Assembly: GCA_000621405.1 (NCBI GenBank)
Contig: KK211271.1
Location: 186,001 to 250,000, forward strand
Direction: 5' to 3'
Length of the DNA stretch: 64,000 bases
Source of the DNA: Lachnospiraceae bacterium AC3007
Lineage (GTDB): Bacteria > Bacillota > Clostridia > Lachnospirales > Lachnospiraceae
Shown: piece after piece, positions 43,505-51,952 of the stretch
Position numbering within the stretch: the stretch's first letter is position 1
How the letters are laid out: each line of letters opens with the position of its first letter
The notes under the pieces: generated by a model
Database searches by the model: none
What the model saw: only the letters and a program-made list of their open reading frames with translations
What the model was told of the DNA's origin: nothing
Position numbers and translations under genes: made by a program

Positions 43505-44673
43505 TTTCTTGCAACCCCGCTCCTGATCGCTGCCTCGGCAGCAGCCTTTGCTACCGCATCCTTTACTCTCGGATCAAAAGCCTTCGGCAGTATATTGTCG
43601 GGCGTAAGCTCATCATCCGATATAAGTGATGCCAGAGCCTTCGCCGATGCGATCTTCATCTCGTCATTGATATCAGACGCCCTCACATCAAGCGCTCCGC
43701 GGAATATACCGGGGAAGCAGAGGACGTTATTGACCTGATTGGGATAATCGCTGCGGCCCGTGGATACAACTGCGGCGCCTGCTTCCTTAGCCTCATCCGG
43801 GAATATCTCGGGAGTCGGATTGGCGCAGGCAAATACCACGGGATCATGAGCCATGCTTCTCACCATATCCTTTGTAAGAGTCCCCGGAGCTGATACTCCG
43901 ATAAAGACGTCTGCGCCTTTTATGACATCCTCAAGGGATCCCTTCTCATTGTCCTGATTGGTGATGCGCGCCATCTCCTCCTTGATCGGGTTGAGACCCT
44001 CGCGGCCCTCATATATGGCGCCCTTTCTGTCTGTCATTATGACATTCTTAAGTCCCATTGCCATGAGGAGTTTTATGATCGCGATCCCGGCAGCGCCTGC
44101 CCCGGAAGTCACTATCTTTATGTCTTCGATGTTTTTACCTACCACCTTGAGAGCATTCATGAGACCGGCAAGAGTGATCACCGCGGTCCCGTGCTGATCA
44201 TCGTGGAATATGGGGATATCGGATACCTCCTTCAGGCGCCTTTCTATCTCAAAGCATCTGGGGGCCGAGATATCCTCGAGGTTGATGCCTCCGAAGGAGC
44301 CCAGCAGCATCGATACCGTATTCACTATGGTGTCCACATCCTTTGACCTTATGCACAGAGGGATCGCATCCACATCTCCGAAGGCCTTAAAGAGCGCGCA
44401 TTTGCCTTCCATGACCGGCATTCCGGCCTCGGGTCCTATGTCACCGAGTCCGAGCACCGCCGTGCCGTCGGTCACCACAGCGACGGTATTCCACCTGCGC
44501 GTCAGCTCATATGAAAGATTGGGATCCTTCTGTATCTCGAGGCAGGGGCGCGCCACTCCCGGAGTGTAGGCAAGGCTCAAAGCCTCCGAGGAATCGAGCG
44601 GTGCCCTGGTTATGACCTCTATCTTGCCCTTCCATTCGTAATGTCTTTTAAGAGATTCTTCTGCGTAATCCAT
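43501..44673 (-). CDS. NAD(P)-dependent malic enzyme
   Basis: A 390-residue short-form malic enzyme decarboxylating malate to pyruvate. YTPGVARPCLEI, VTDGTAVLGLGDIGP, metal site FHDDQHGTAV, nucleotide loop SGAGAAGIAI, and ACANPTPEIFPDEA are visible. GGGAGG lies 7 bases before the ATG. It follows the antiporter by 26 bp and is coupled to hisC by ATGA. Confidence 0.95.
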   Translation of the reverse strand: MDYAEESLKRHYEWKGKIEVITRAPLDSSEALSLAYTPGVARPCLEIQKDPNLSYELTRRWNTVAVVTDGTAVLGLGDIGPEAGMPVMEGKCALFKAFGDVDAIPLCIRSKDVDTIVNTVSMLLGSFGGINLEDISAPRCFEIERRLKEVSDIPIFHDDQHGTAVITLAGLMNALKVVGKNIEDIKIVTSGAGAAGIAIIKLLMAMGLKNVIMTDRKGAIYEGREGLNPIKEEMARITNQDNEKGSLEDVIKGADVFIGVSAPGTLTKDMVRSMAHDPVVFACANPTPEIFPDEAKEAGAAVVSTGRSDYPNQVNNVLCFPGIFRGALDVRASDINDEMKIASAKALASLISDDELTPDNILPKAFDPRVKDAVAKAAAEAAIRSGVARK

Positions 44674-44699
44674 TATTTATCCTCCCGTGATCAAAGCCC

Positions 44700-45965
44700 T
44701 TATGCATCAGAGGGCGTGCGTTTTATTGACTGATAAACCTTTTTCATTGTAAGTCCCTGTACAACGGTAGTAAAGAATACTATGGCATAGGTGCATCCGA
44801 GCACTATATTATAGTCTTCAGCGGCAACCATGGAAGATGCGCTCATGGCAAGGGCTATGCACAGTCCTCCCCTTAAGCCTCCCCATGTAAAGAGCGTCGA
44901 AAAACCAACCCTTCCGAATCCGTCCGGCAGCTTCCCCATGAAAAATGTGCTGGCAAAAAGGCTCGCAAACCTTCCGGCAAAATTGCACAGGATCGCTACA
45001 AGAGACAGCGTGATCACCATCGGCATCTGCATTATCCTGATAAAGGACAGACCGAGGATCACATAGAGGATGGAATTCAAAAGACAGTCTATGACCTCCC
45101 AGAAATTATCAAAGATCGCAAGTTCCATCTTTTCCCCTCTCTCCTCCTCGCGGTTGCGCAATGCCGAAAAGAGCACTCCGCATACTACCGAGGCTATGGC
45201 ACCCGAGCAGGAGAATGTCTCACAAAGGACATATGAAAGCGACACCATCAGAAGACTTATGAATATCCTGCGGTTTTCGTCCTTCGTTCTTTTGAATATC
45301 ATGAAGAATAAAAGCGTGACCAGAATGCCTATTATCAGCGCGCCTGCTATCTCTCTTATCATGACGGTAAAGAAACCGCCCTCCGATGTTCCTGTCACTG
45401 CGCTTGAGAAGCACACAAAAAGCGCGACTCCAACACCGTCATTTAATAAGGACTCTCCCTCCACCAGAAAGCCTGTGTCTTTCGGGAGTCCGAATTTGTT
45501 CAGTATGCTCGTCGCCGCAATGGGATCGGTAGGCGCCACGATGCTTCCGAACATAAGGCACATGGGCAGTGTAAATGAAAGGCCAAGGATAGCGGAAGCC
45601 CCGTAAAAGAGCAGTCCGTAAAAGACGGCTCCCAGAAAGGTGCAAAGGAAAGCAAGCACTCCCACGGGTCTTTTCAGTCGCCAGAAATCCCTTAATCTCA
45701 TATGGCAGGAGCCTGCAAAAAGCAAAAAGCAGAGCACTCCTTCCATAAGAAAATCCTCAATGCTGAAAAGGCTTACTCCCTCCAGTATATCCTTCGATGC
45801 CATATCGGACGTGGCAGCATAGATGATAAGGATCACGCCGCCGAGCAGTACAGAAAAAAGCATCAGGGATATCTCATAGGTCAGTTTCGTGACCTTCTCG
45901 TTAAAAAACCCGATAAGGACTATGAGCAGTAGAAAAAACACTGAATACGGCAGAAAAGACATCAT
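44700..45965 (-). CDS. CPA1-family Na+/H+ antiporter
   Basis: A 421-residue protein with 11-12 membrane helices. The family motifs are clear: FGSIVAPTDPIAATSIL and VEGESLLNDGVGVALF, with an Arg-rich LFTWGGLRGGLCIALA in a late helix. It would exchange cytoplasmic protons and sodium or potassium. The start is at paired ATG codons with GAGG 10 bases upstream. It heads the long minus-strand run extending to the aldolase. Confidence 0.93.
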   Translation of the reverse strand: MMSFLPYSVFFLLLIVLIGFFNEKVTKLTYEISLMLFSVLLGGVILIIYAATSDMASKDILEGVSLFSIEDFLMEGVLCFLLFAGSCHMRLRDFWRLKRPVGVLAFLCTFLGAVFYGLLFYGASAILGLSFTLPMCLMFGSIVAPTDPIAATSILNKFGLPKDTGFLVEGESLLNDGVGVALFVCFSSAVTGTSEGGFFTVMIREIAGALIIGILVTLLFFMIFKRTKDENRRIFISLLMVSLSYVLCETFSCSGAIASVVCGVLFSALRNREEERGEKMELAIFDNFWEVIDCLLNSILYVILGLSFIRIMQMPMVITLSLVAILCNFAGRFASLFASTFFMGKLPDGFGRVGFSTLFTWGGLRGGLCIALAMSASSMVAAEDYNIVLGCTYAIVFFTTVVQGLTMKKVYQSIKRTPSDA

Positions 45966-45993
45966 GTTAATGTTACCTCTTTATATTTTTATT

Positions 45994-46110
45994 TTAACGG
46001 ATACGTCTCGTCATGAGATCAAGATCCACCCTTAGCAGGAGTTTGATCAGCGCACTCTTGCCGCTGCCGCTCTTGCCTGTTACAAGAATGAATTCTCCAC
46101 GATCTATCAT
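45994..46110 (-). pseudogene. P-loop stub resembling the N-terminus of an FtsE-type ABC ATPase
   Basis: A 38-codon frame MIDRGEFILVTGKSGSGKSA followed by LIKLLLRVDLDLMTRRIR. The Walker A GKSGSGKS and its flanks look like FtsE (GEFxFxxGxSGSGKSTxIKLLL), but everything after the P-loop helix is absent. It is in the same frame as, and directly follows, the stop codon of the sigma factor gene. It is probably a gene remnant; translation as a tiny peptide cannot be excluded. Confidence 0.65.
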
Positions 46111-46125
46111 CAGAGCCTTCTGATC

Positions 46126-46647
46126 CTATCCTTTCACGAGTCTGAAGGCATCCATTCCGCCTCTTCCCGAAAGGTATCTCTCCATCTTCTTCAAAGCCGA
46201 ATTATGTCTGAGTTTCACCTGACCGTACGACAGACCGGTCTGCTTCTCGATATCAGTAAGCGACAGCTCTTCATAGTAATGAAGCACTATCACGGTACGC
46301 TCCTCATCTGAAAGCTTCTGCAGGGCCTCAGCCAGCTCTTCAAGTGTCTCCCTGTTGAGCAGAGCTGCATCCGTCTCTTCACCCGATGATAAGGTCGCAG
46401 ACATCTCATCGGTCAGCTCATCCGCATCCTTATGGGTCCTGTAATAATCGATCACACTGTTTCTTGCGATAGTATATATCCAGGTAGAGACTCCGGCCTT
46501 ATCGGAATCATAATCGACGAGTTTTCTCTGCACCTTCATGAAGACATCCGAACAGATATCCTCGGCATCCTCGATCGAAGTCACCTTCGTCCTTATGTAA
46601 TAGAACAACTTGTCATGATACTCGTTATATATTGATTCAATATCCAT
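46126..46647 (-). CDS. ECF-type RNA polymerase sigma factor
   Basis: A sigma-70 family protein of 173 residues with region 2 (YHDKLFYYIRTKVTSIEDAE, DICSDVFMKV, STWIYTIARNSVIDYYR) and region 4 (LSDEERTVIVLHYYEELSLT, TGLSYGQVKLRHNSALKKM). The frame opens at GTG 46656, but the ATG at 46647 gives the usual N-terminus. TATAAT lies at 46665-46660, so its leader would be very short. No anti-sigma factor gene adjoins it. The next 120 bp downstream holds the P-loop stub. Confidence 0.9.
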   Translation of the reverse strand: MDIESIYNEYHDKLFYYIRTKVTSIEDAEDICSDVFMKVQRKLVDYDSDKAGVSTWIYTIARNSVIDYYRTHKDADELTDEMSATLSSGEETDAALLNRETLEELAEALQKLSDEERTVIVLHYYEELSLTDIEKQTGLSYGQVKLRHNSALKKMERYLSGRGGMDAFRLVKG

Positions 46648-46669
46648 TCTGCTCACTGTATTATACCTC

Positions 46670-47214
46670 GATGCTCTTCAGTTATTCTTCCGGCAGTGAG
46701 ATCCTTTCTTCAATGTCATTGGATATCACGTATCCGGGATATATAATCCGGATACCGGTCCATTGTAAGAGTACGTCCTTCATTATCGCATAAGAACATG
46801 ATAAAGTCAGCAAAAAGATCAGGCTGCTGGCACAGGACGCCAAAAATATACTTTATGTTAATCATTTCATACTCCGGTCTCCCTATGTTGACCGGCAGTC
46901 TGCAGGACAGATGCCTGAATCAAGACAATACGCTTCCCTGATAAGCTTCCTGCAACAAAACCCGATACCGTTTTCGCCGGCTTTTTTATCAGATCTGATA
47001 CGGATATGAAAAGAAATTCCGTCAAAACAGAGCAGGATATATGCTTTGCGATGAACCTCCGTCCTTGCCATGATGAATCTTATAGCGGTACTTAAAAAAA
47101 CATGCAATCAATGTAACACAAAAAATATGTGTTAAGCAATGAAATATCACATTCCAAAAATGGCACAGATGGCCGGAAGTGATGTAAAGATTATGTTAAT
47201 TAGAGACGTGAATA
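46670..47214. other. Gene-free stretch of about 550 bp
   Basis: Between the sigma factor and the R3 repeat I find no supported gene. One open frame on the minus strand (46883-47107) lacks a ribosome site and resembles nothing I know. A 7-bp inverted repeat TATCCGG/CCGGATA flanks a GATATATAAT core near 46731-46756. The stretch is somewhat AT-richer than its surroundings. Confidence 0.5.
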
Positions 47215-47279
47215 GTGTCAGGGGGTAAGTCAGCGGGGACGGTTCCCTAATCGATCAAAGAACCGTCCCCCTGTCTTGA
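47215..47279. repeat. REP-like element R3
   Basis: Contains GTGTCAGGGGG, GTAAGTCAGCGGGGACGGTTC and AAAGAACCGTCCCCCTGTCTT, arranged as imperfect inverted arms around CCCTAATCGATC. It shares both the AGAACCGTCCCCCTGTC core and the GTAAGTCAGCGGGG module with the other copies. It lies just downstream of the surface protein at 47.3 kb. Confidence 0.9.
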
Positions 47280-47304
47280 TATGATAAGAACTATATTGTC
47301 TACG

Positions 47305-48957
47305 TCAGTCTTTGTAGATCACGCTGAAGGCGTAGCCTTCGAAGTTAAGCGGTGAAGTGAATACGAAAGGAAGGGCATCCGTATCCTGGTAGATGTGGAC
47401 CTTTCCGTACTTATCCATCGCCATTACTGCGTACTGGCGGCCGGCCTTCTGGTACTGGGCCGGGATATAGAGCTGCAATGTGCCGTTCTTGAGAGTCGAT
47501 GTATAGACTCCGTCGTATGACATCGACATTGAGAACGCTTCGATCCACCCCTTGGGGCAAGATGCCGTAAATAAAGACTTGCACACGGGGCCCTGCTCCT
47601 GCTTGCCAAGCTTTGCCTTGCCGTCCACGGCGCCGTTTACGATATAGAACGCTACGATAGCGTCGGGATTTGCGACAAAGTCGGATGAGCTGTCGTCGCT
47701 GTGCTTATGCTTATGATGCTTGCCGCTGTCCTTCTTGTCTTTCTTATCATCCTTCTTGTCGTCCCCGGAATCAGAGCCCTTCTTTATGAAATTGGCCGAG
47801 ACGGTGACATTACGCGCCGGCATCTCAAATGATGTGTTGGCAGAGGATGCATCATCAAAAGATACTCCCTGGGTTCCTGATGTCCACTTATCAAATTCAT
47901 AACCGTCGTCCGGTGTTGCAGAAAGATTGATCGTAGCACCCTCTTCTGCTTCATTATGGTCTGCCGAAGCTGTACCGTGATCTGCCTGCACCGTTATCTG
48001 ATATCTTGTCGTAACAGGCGAGCCGTCACCTATAACCACATGCTTTGCACCTGCACCATCCTTTTTTATTGTATAGCCGTTAAACGTATAAGACCCAAGT
48101 GTAATTGAATAGCTTTCGCTGCTACCTCCTTCAGGCGTCTGTACGCTTACGTCATCCATTGTTATATTATTTAATGACATGATCGCAACCTGATCATCAT
48201 GACTTACCTTAGCTTCAAGATTGCCTCCTGTAATGTTCAGCGACCTAACAGATATCCCGGACACGAGGAACCTTCTGCCATCGCTGAATTCATGATTGGC
48301 TCCTGTGGCTTCGGCATAGACATTTCCACCTGATATATTGAGAGTCATTTTACCGTACATAGTTCCACTGCGGATTTCCTGACCGATACCATAGTCCCCT
48401 CCTACAGCCTTTACGGTACCACCGGTGATATTAACGGTCGGACTGCCCCAGCTTCCGCATCCAAGGGCAGCCTCGACGGTTCCTCCTGAAATATTGATGG
48501 TCCCGGCAGATATTCCTCTTGCACCGGTTTTAAGCGTTCCGCCCCTCATATTGAATGTTCCTCCGCCAAATACTGAACCGGCATTATCGTTTTTTATCTC
48601 CACATTTCCGCTTTCTATAGTCAATTCATTGTGTCCGCTGGTAAAAATAGGATCATTTGTACTGGTAGTGCCTATAGTCAACTTATGGTTTCCATCACCT
48701 TTTCTTATTGTAAGTTTATCTCCTGCACTCATGACTATTTGTGCTGCACTTGAAAGCGCCAGTGTTTTGTCCTGGTCAATGATAAATATTACATCTCCGT
48801 TGATATTATACCGAGTGTTGCCATCCAGTGTTGAAACATTATATGTCCCACTGGACAGATCTTGTGTCGCCGCCTTCGCCTCCTTCGGATTTGCCAACCC
48901 GATCAGCAGTCCTGATGCAATCGCAATTGCCGAAAATAAAAATTTTGATCTTCTCAT
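47305..48957 (-). CDS. Secreted surface protein with beta-helix-like repeats and an InlB-type B repeat
   Basis: A 550-residue protein. The signal peptide (RRSKFLFSAIAIASGLLIGL, cleavage near AKA) is followed by a Gly-rich repetitive region (about 35-290) of short strands such as INISGGTVEAAL and VNITGGTVKAVGG, likely a right-handed beta helix. An InlB-like B repeat follows (ITVQADHGTASADHNEAEEG, YEFDKWTSGTQG), then a Lys/His-rich linker (DDKKDKKDSGKHHKHKH) and a C-terminal domain. I choose the ATG at 48957 because AGGAGGAGATC precedes it; the upstream ATG at 48993 would spoil the signal peptide. Adhesion is inferred. No sortase or S-layer motif is seen. Confidence 0.83.
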   Translation of the reverse strand: MRRSKFLFSAIAIASGLLIGLANPKEAKAATQDLSSGTYNVSTLDGNTRYNINGDVIFIIDQDKTLALSSAAQIVMSAGDKLTIRKGDGNHKLTIGTTSTNDPIFTSGHNELTIESGNVEIKNDNAGSVFGGGTFNMRGGTLKTGARGISAGTINISGGTVEAALGCGSWGSPTVNITGGTVKAVGGDYGIGQEIRSGTMYGKMTLNISGGNVYAEATGANHEFSDGRRFLVSGISVRSLNITGGNLEAKVSHDDQVAIMSLNNITMDDVSVQTPEGGSSESYSITLGSYTFNGYTIKKDGAGAKHVVIGDGSPVTTRYQITVQADHGTASADHNEAEEGATINLSATPDDGYEFDKWTSGTQGVSFDDASSANTSFEMPARNVTVSANFIKKGSDSGDDKKDDKKDKKDSGKHHKHKHSDDSSSDFVANPDAIVAFYIVNGAVDGKAKLGKQEQGPVCKSLFTASCPKGWIEAFSMSMSYDGVYTSTLKNGTLQLYIPAQYQKAGRQYAVMAMDKYGKVHIYQDTDALPFVFTSPLNFEGYAFSVIYKD

Positions 48958-49024
48958 GATCTCCTCCTGAAAACAACATAGTTGCGCAATCATATCGGAG
49001 AAATTTTAAGCTCTACCCCCCCCG

Positions 49025-49052
49025 CACAATTGTCATGTTTCTGCCAATTGTG
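49025..49052. promoter_or_regulatory. Inverted repeat CACAATTG-N12-CAATTGTG upstream of the surface protein
   Basis: Two perfect 8-bp arms (49025-49032 and 49045-49052) lie 68-95 bp upstream of the surface protein ATG, in the gap before the thiol-gene terminator. The arms sit within the longer TTGTCACAATTG and TGACAATTGTG. Spacing and symmetry suit a dimeric regulator; no cognate regulator is identified. Confidence 0.4.
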
Positions 49053-49128
49053 ACAAACCGCGTGGTTGAGGGTTTTGTAACGCATGTGTTTTTATTGCGA
49101 AAATGTCTGTCATGCCATCCGGGAGGGT

Positions 49129-49167
49129 AAAAAAACCGGCCTCCTTCCGTATCCGGAAGAAGGCCGG
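49129..49167 (-). terminator. Intrinsic terminator of the glutamate-cysteine ligase fusion gene
   Basis: A 14-bp stem with one mismatch (49136-49149 with 49154-49167), a TATC loop and seven consecutive U residues on the minus strand (49135-49129). It lies about 70 bp past the stop at 49235, after the R4 repeat. Confidence 0.9.
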
Positions 49168-49176
49168 GCCTTCATG

Positions 49177-49228
49177 TAAGTCAGCGGGGAGTGTCAGGGC
49201 AAGTCAGCGGGGACTTGCCCTGACACCC
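49177..49228. repeat. REP-like element R4
   Basis: GTAAGTCAGCGGGGAGTGTCAGGGCAAGTCAGCGGGGACTTGCCCTGACACC region: the inner arms GTGTCAGGGCAAGTC and GACTTGCCCTGACAC pair around AGCGGG. It shares the GTAAGTCAGCGGGGAGTGTCAGGG module with R3 and R5 but lacks the AGAACCGTCC core. It sits between the fusion gene stop and its terminator. Confidence 0.85.
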
Positions 49229-49234
49229 GGTATC

Positions 49235-51877
49235 TTACGCGTACTCTTTTATCACGTCCTCGATCCCCGCTCCTGCGGACAGGCGCTTCAGCATGCGCTC
49301 GGCGGGATTCTCGCGCTTTTCGACTCTCTCAAAGAGAGGCGTCAGCAGTTCTTTTTCACCGAATCCTCTGCGCTCCAGACCGGAGGCAGCAAGGTCGAGT
49401 ATCCTTTGTGCAAGGTCATATACCGCGTCTCTTTCCACGAAGGAAGGAAGCTCGCGCTTTATAAAGAGATGCCGGAGTTCGGACGCGTTATATCCATGTC
49501 CGTAGATCACCCTGTCTTCCTTGAGAAGGCCGGTCAGCTCCTTGAGGTTTTTCTTGAGACCCGCATGGAAGGCAGCGACTGTCATGGCATCCTTTATCGG
49601 CTGGCAGCATACGCTCCTGAATTCCACTGTGCCTCTGTAGGTCAGATCCTCATGCTTGAAGGACCTAAGATAATCAATATCGCTCTTTTCGGGCGTTATG
49701 ATTATCTTATGATACTTGCCGTCCCTGAAATACTCGCCTTCGATCTCGTCCTGGGAAAAGAATTCCCTGAGAGGCATCGGAGAGAAATTGATGTATTTAT
49801 CCCCTCTTTCCGCGCAATAGATGCTCGTGGACTGTATATAGTCGAGGAACTCTTCCGTATCCTCAAATACGTACTCGTACGGCCCCACATTGTGAGGATT
49901 GATACCGTGCGTGGAATTCTCCCAGAGTATGTCCCTGAAGCAGAGATATTCCTCAGCTTCTCCGAGCAGTACGGAATTGGAGAAGATGAGCGCCTTGACG
50001 GGCTCTAAGAGAGAGAAGGTATTGATCACCTCCGGTATCTCCTCGTAAGTGACGTCCAGCTGCACCTGGGATGCGCTCGCAAATGTCCCGAATTCCGGAT
50101 GAGGATGGAAATACATCGGCAGCTTTCTGTATTTCTCGTACGAGTGCAGATGGTGGAAAAGCATACGGTATCTTCCGTTCGGCACGGGCACGTTCTGATT
50201 GTATATTCGATAGGGATTGATCCCCATGCCTGTCAGTGTATAGCCGTATTCCGCAAAGCACTCCTGCAGATAGCCGTAGTATCTTTCAAATCTCTTCTGC
50301 ACCTCATGTATGTCTTTTTCCTTGCCGAATGACAGCTCCAGATTATTGTACGAGCAGTCATAGGATATGCTGTCATGGAGCGTCGGATGCTCCGCAAGGC
50401 AGATCTCCCCGTTCTCGTCGTACTTGCCGGGCTCAAATGAAAACTCTTCGATAAAGCGCTTCGTGACCTTATGCACATTTGCAAAGTCCACTGCCTCGCG
50501 GCCGAGATTCACTATCGGCATCTCAATCTCTACGCCCACGTCATCGCCTTTTTTATTCTTCGTGGGCGCTATGTATTTTTCGTAAAGAAGTGAGCGCAGG
50601 TCATTCTCTGCTTTATCACTCTCACCCTTTATCATCTGCATGCCCTTCTTCACGAAACCGCCGGAAAATCTCTCGCGCACCTGCCATGCGTATCTGTTCT
50701 TTATCTCTGTGAATTTTGATCGCTCAAACTGCAGCACTTCGGTGGCGTGATCGCAGCCTGCAAAAAAGGCCGCCATCTCGTCTATGACCCTTACAGCCGC
50801 ATCGGCTATGGACTCCGGCTCTTTGTTCTCGTCCACAAGGTGCACCGTCTTCAGATCAAATCTTGCGGCATTCTTGGTGTTGCCGATCGCCTTGATCTGC
50901 GCATTGGCGTCTGCGTTCTCGCTTTCTTTGCAGGCAAGAAAGATAAGCAGCATCTGAAGGAATCTCACATCCCTTACATCTATTCCCGCTTCGTCCAGCG
51001 GGTTCAGATCTATCATGCGAAGCTCTATGTGATCAGCGCCGTTTTCCGTAAGACTCTTCTGTGAATACGCTCCTTTTGGCTTGATCCTCACAGGGAAATA
51101 AAGCTCGGACGGAGACCGTATCAACTCGTACTGCACTATGCTCTCTATGCTCGCCGTATACGAATCAAGGTCCGTATAATCAAGGAGCGGCGTAAAGAAA
51201 TTCCAGTATCCGATCTCGGAGCACCGGCTTGAAGCCATGCCGTTATATACGTCATTGCCGCATTTTCCTTTTTCAAAATAAGAACTGTCGAGCAGAGGAC
51301 TGGCCGCAGATATCGCGACCACGAGCCAGTTGTAGATCTGAGTCATCGCAGCAAGTGACACATAAAACCGGTCCTTGTATTTTCTGAAATCAGACTCGCC
51401 CGAAAGCTCAAAGTCTTTCTTTAAGAGCTCATCTGAAAATGAATAATTGAAATGAATTCCGGAAAAAGTCATCTTGTATCGGCCGTAGCGGTTTGCAAGA
51501 TATTCCCTGTATTCGGTCTTGTTCTTTTCTTTACCCTCAAAGCGGGCTATGGGGATATTTTCTTCGTTAAGGATGTACGGCGGATTGGAAAAAGGCCACA
51601 GATATTCCTTTTCTTTCATTCCGGCAAGAGTCTTTCTGATCCGTCTGGTCTCTGACAGAAGATCCTCATACGACTCGTCGGCGGTAGCTTTGGGATCAGT
51701 ATTGATCTCGGTCTGATTCTCGGAAAAGTCCCGCACTATGTGCGGATCGGAAGGATCAAAGGGATGCGGCGTCTGCGCCATGAACCCGTCAGGTGTTACT
51801 CTGAGTCCTTCTTTTTCAAGGCCTATCGCCCCCTTAAAAAGAAGCCTTTTGACGTCCTCGTTCTGATAATGCAACAT
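49235..51877 (-). CDS. Fusion of two glutamate-cysteine-ligase-type domains (GshA-like plus GCS2-like)
   Basis: An 880-residue protein. Residues 1 to about 440 match the GshA-type ligase found in GshF: GLEKEGLRVTPDGF, DFSENQTEINT, YLWPFSNPP, YREYLANRYGRYKMTFSGIH and IELRMIDLNP. Residues about 447-810 match the GCS2 (plant/EgtA) ligase family: VGVEIEMPIVNL, SYDCSYNNLELSFG, HPHPEFGTFASASQ and YRGTVEFRSVCCQP. There is no ATP-grasp (GshB) domain, so it is not ordinary GshF. One half may condense Glu and Cys and the other may act on a different amine. AGGAG precedes the ATG. The class II amidotransferase gene lies 75 bp upstream. Domain calls are seen; the combined function is inference. Confidence 0.85.
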   Translation of the reverse strand: MLHYQNEDVKRLLFKGAIGLEKEGLRVTPDGFMAQTPHPFDPSDPHIVRDFSENQTEINTDPKATADESYEDLLSETRRIRKTLAGMKEKEYLWPFSNPPYILNEENIPIARFEGKEKNKTEYREYLANRYGRYKMTFSGIHFNYSFSDELLKKDFELSGESDFRKYKDRFYVSLAAMTQIYNWLVVAISAASPLLDSSYFEKGKCGNDVYNGMASSRCSEIGYWNFFTPLLDYTDLDSYTASIESIVQYELIRSPSELYFPVRIKPKGAYSQKSLTENGADHIELRMIDLNPLDEAGIDVRDVRFLQMLLIFLACKESENADANAQIKAIGNTKNAARFDLKTVHLVDENKEPESIADAAVRVIDEMAAFFAGCDHATEVLQFERSKFTEIKNRYAWQVRERFSGGFVKKGMQMIKGESDKAENDLRSLLYEKYIAPTKNKKGDDVGVEIEMPIVNLGREAVDFANVHKVTKRFIEEFSFEPGKYDENGEICLAEHPTLHDSISYDCSYNNLELSFGKEKDIHEVQKRFERYYGYLQECFAEYGYTLTGMGINPYRIYNQNVPVPNGRYRMLFHHLHSYEKYRKLPMYFHPHPEFGTFASASQVQLDVTYEEIPEVINTFSLLEPVKALIFSNSVLLGEAEEYLCFRDILWENSTHGINPHNVGPYEYVFEDTEEFLDYIQSTSIYCAERGDKYINFSPMPLREFFSQDEIEGEYFRDGKYHKIIITPEKSDIDYLRSFKHEDLTYRGTVEFRSVCCQPIKDAMTVAAFHAGLKKNLKELTGLLKEDRVIYGHGYNASELRHLFIKRELPSFVERDAVYDLAQRILDLAASGLERRGFGEKELLTPLFERVEKRENPAERMLKRLSAGAGIEDVIKEYA

Positions 51878-51952
51878 GATATATCTCCTTAAATAAACGT
51901 CTCACAGGAGTGGCCGAAAACCTCCCAGGTGATGTCTGACACTCAGGCTCCT

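Noticed and set aside
46883-47107. A 74-codon minus-strand frame upstream of the sigma factor
   Set aside because: No ribosome site at its ATG, no recognisable motif, and an AT-rich intergenic setting.
49235-51877. The 880-residue ligase read as ordinary GshF (GshA plus ATP-grasp)
   Set aside because: The second half carries GCS2 motifs and no ATP-grasp features.
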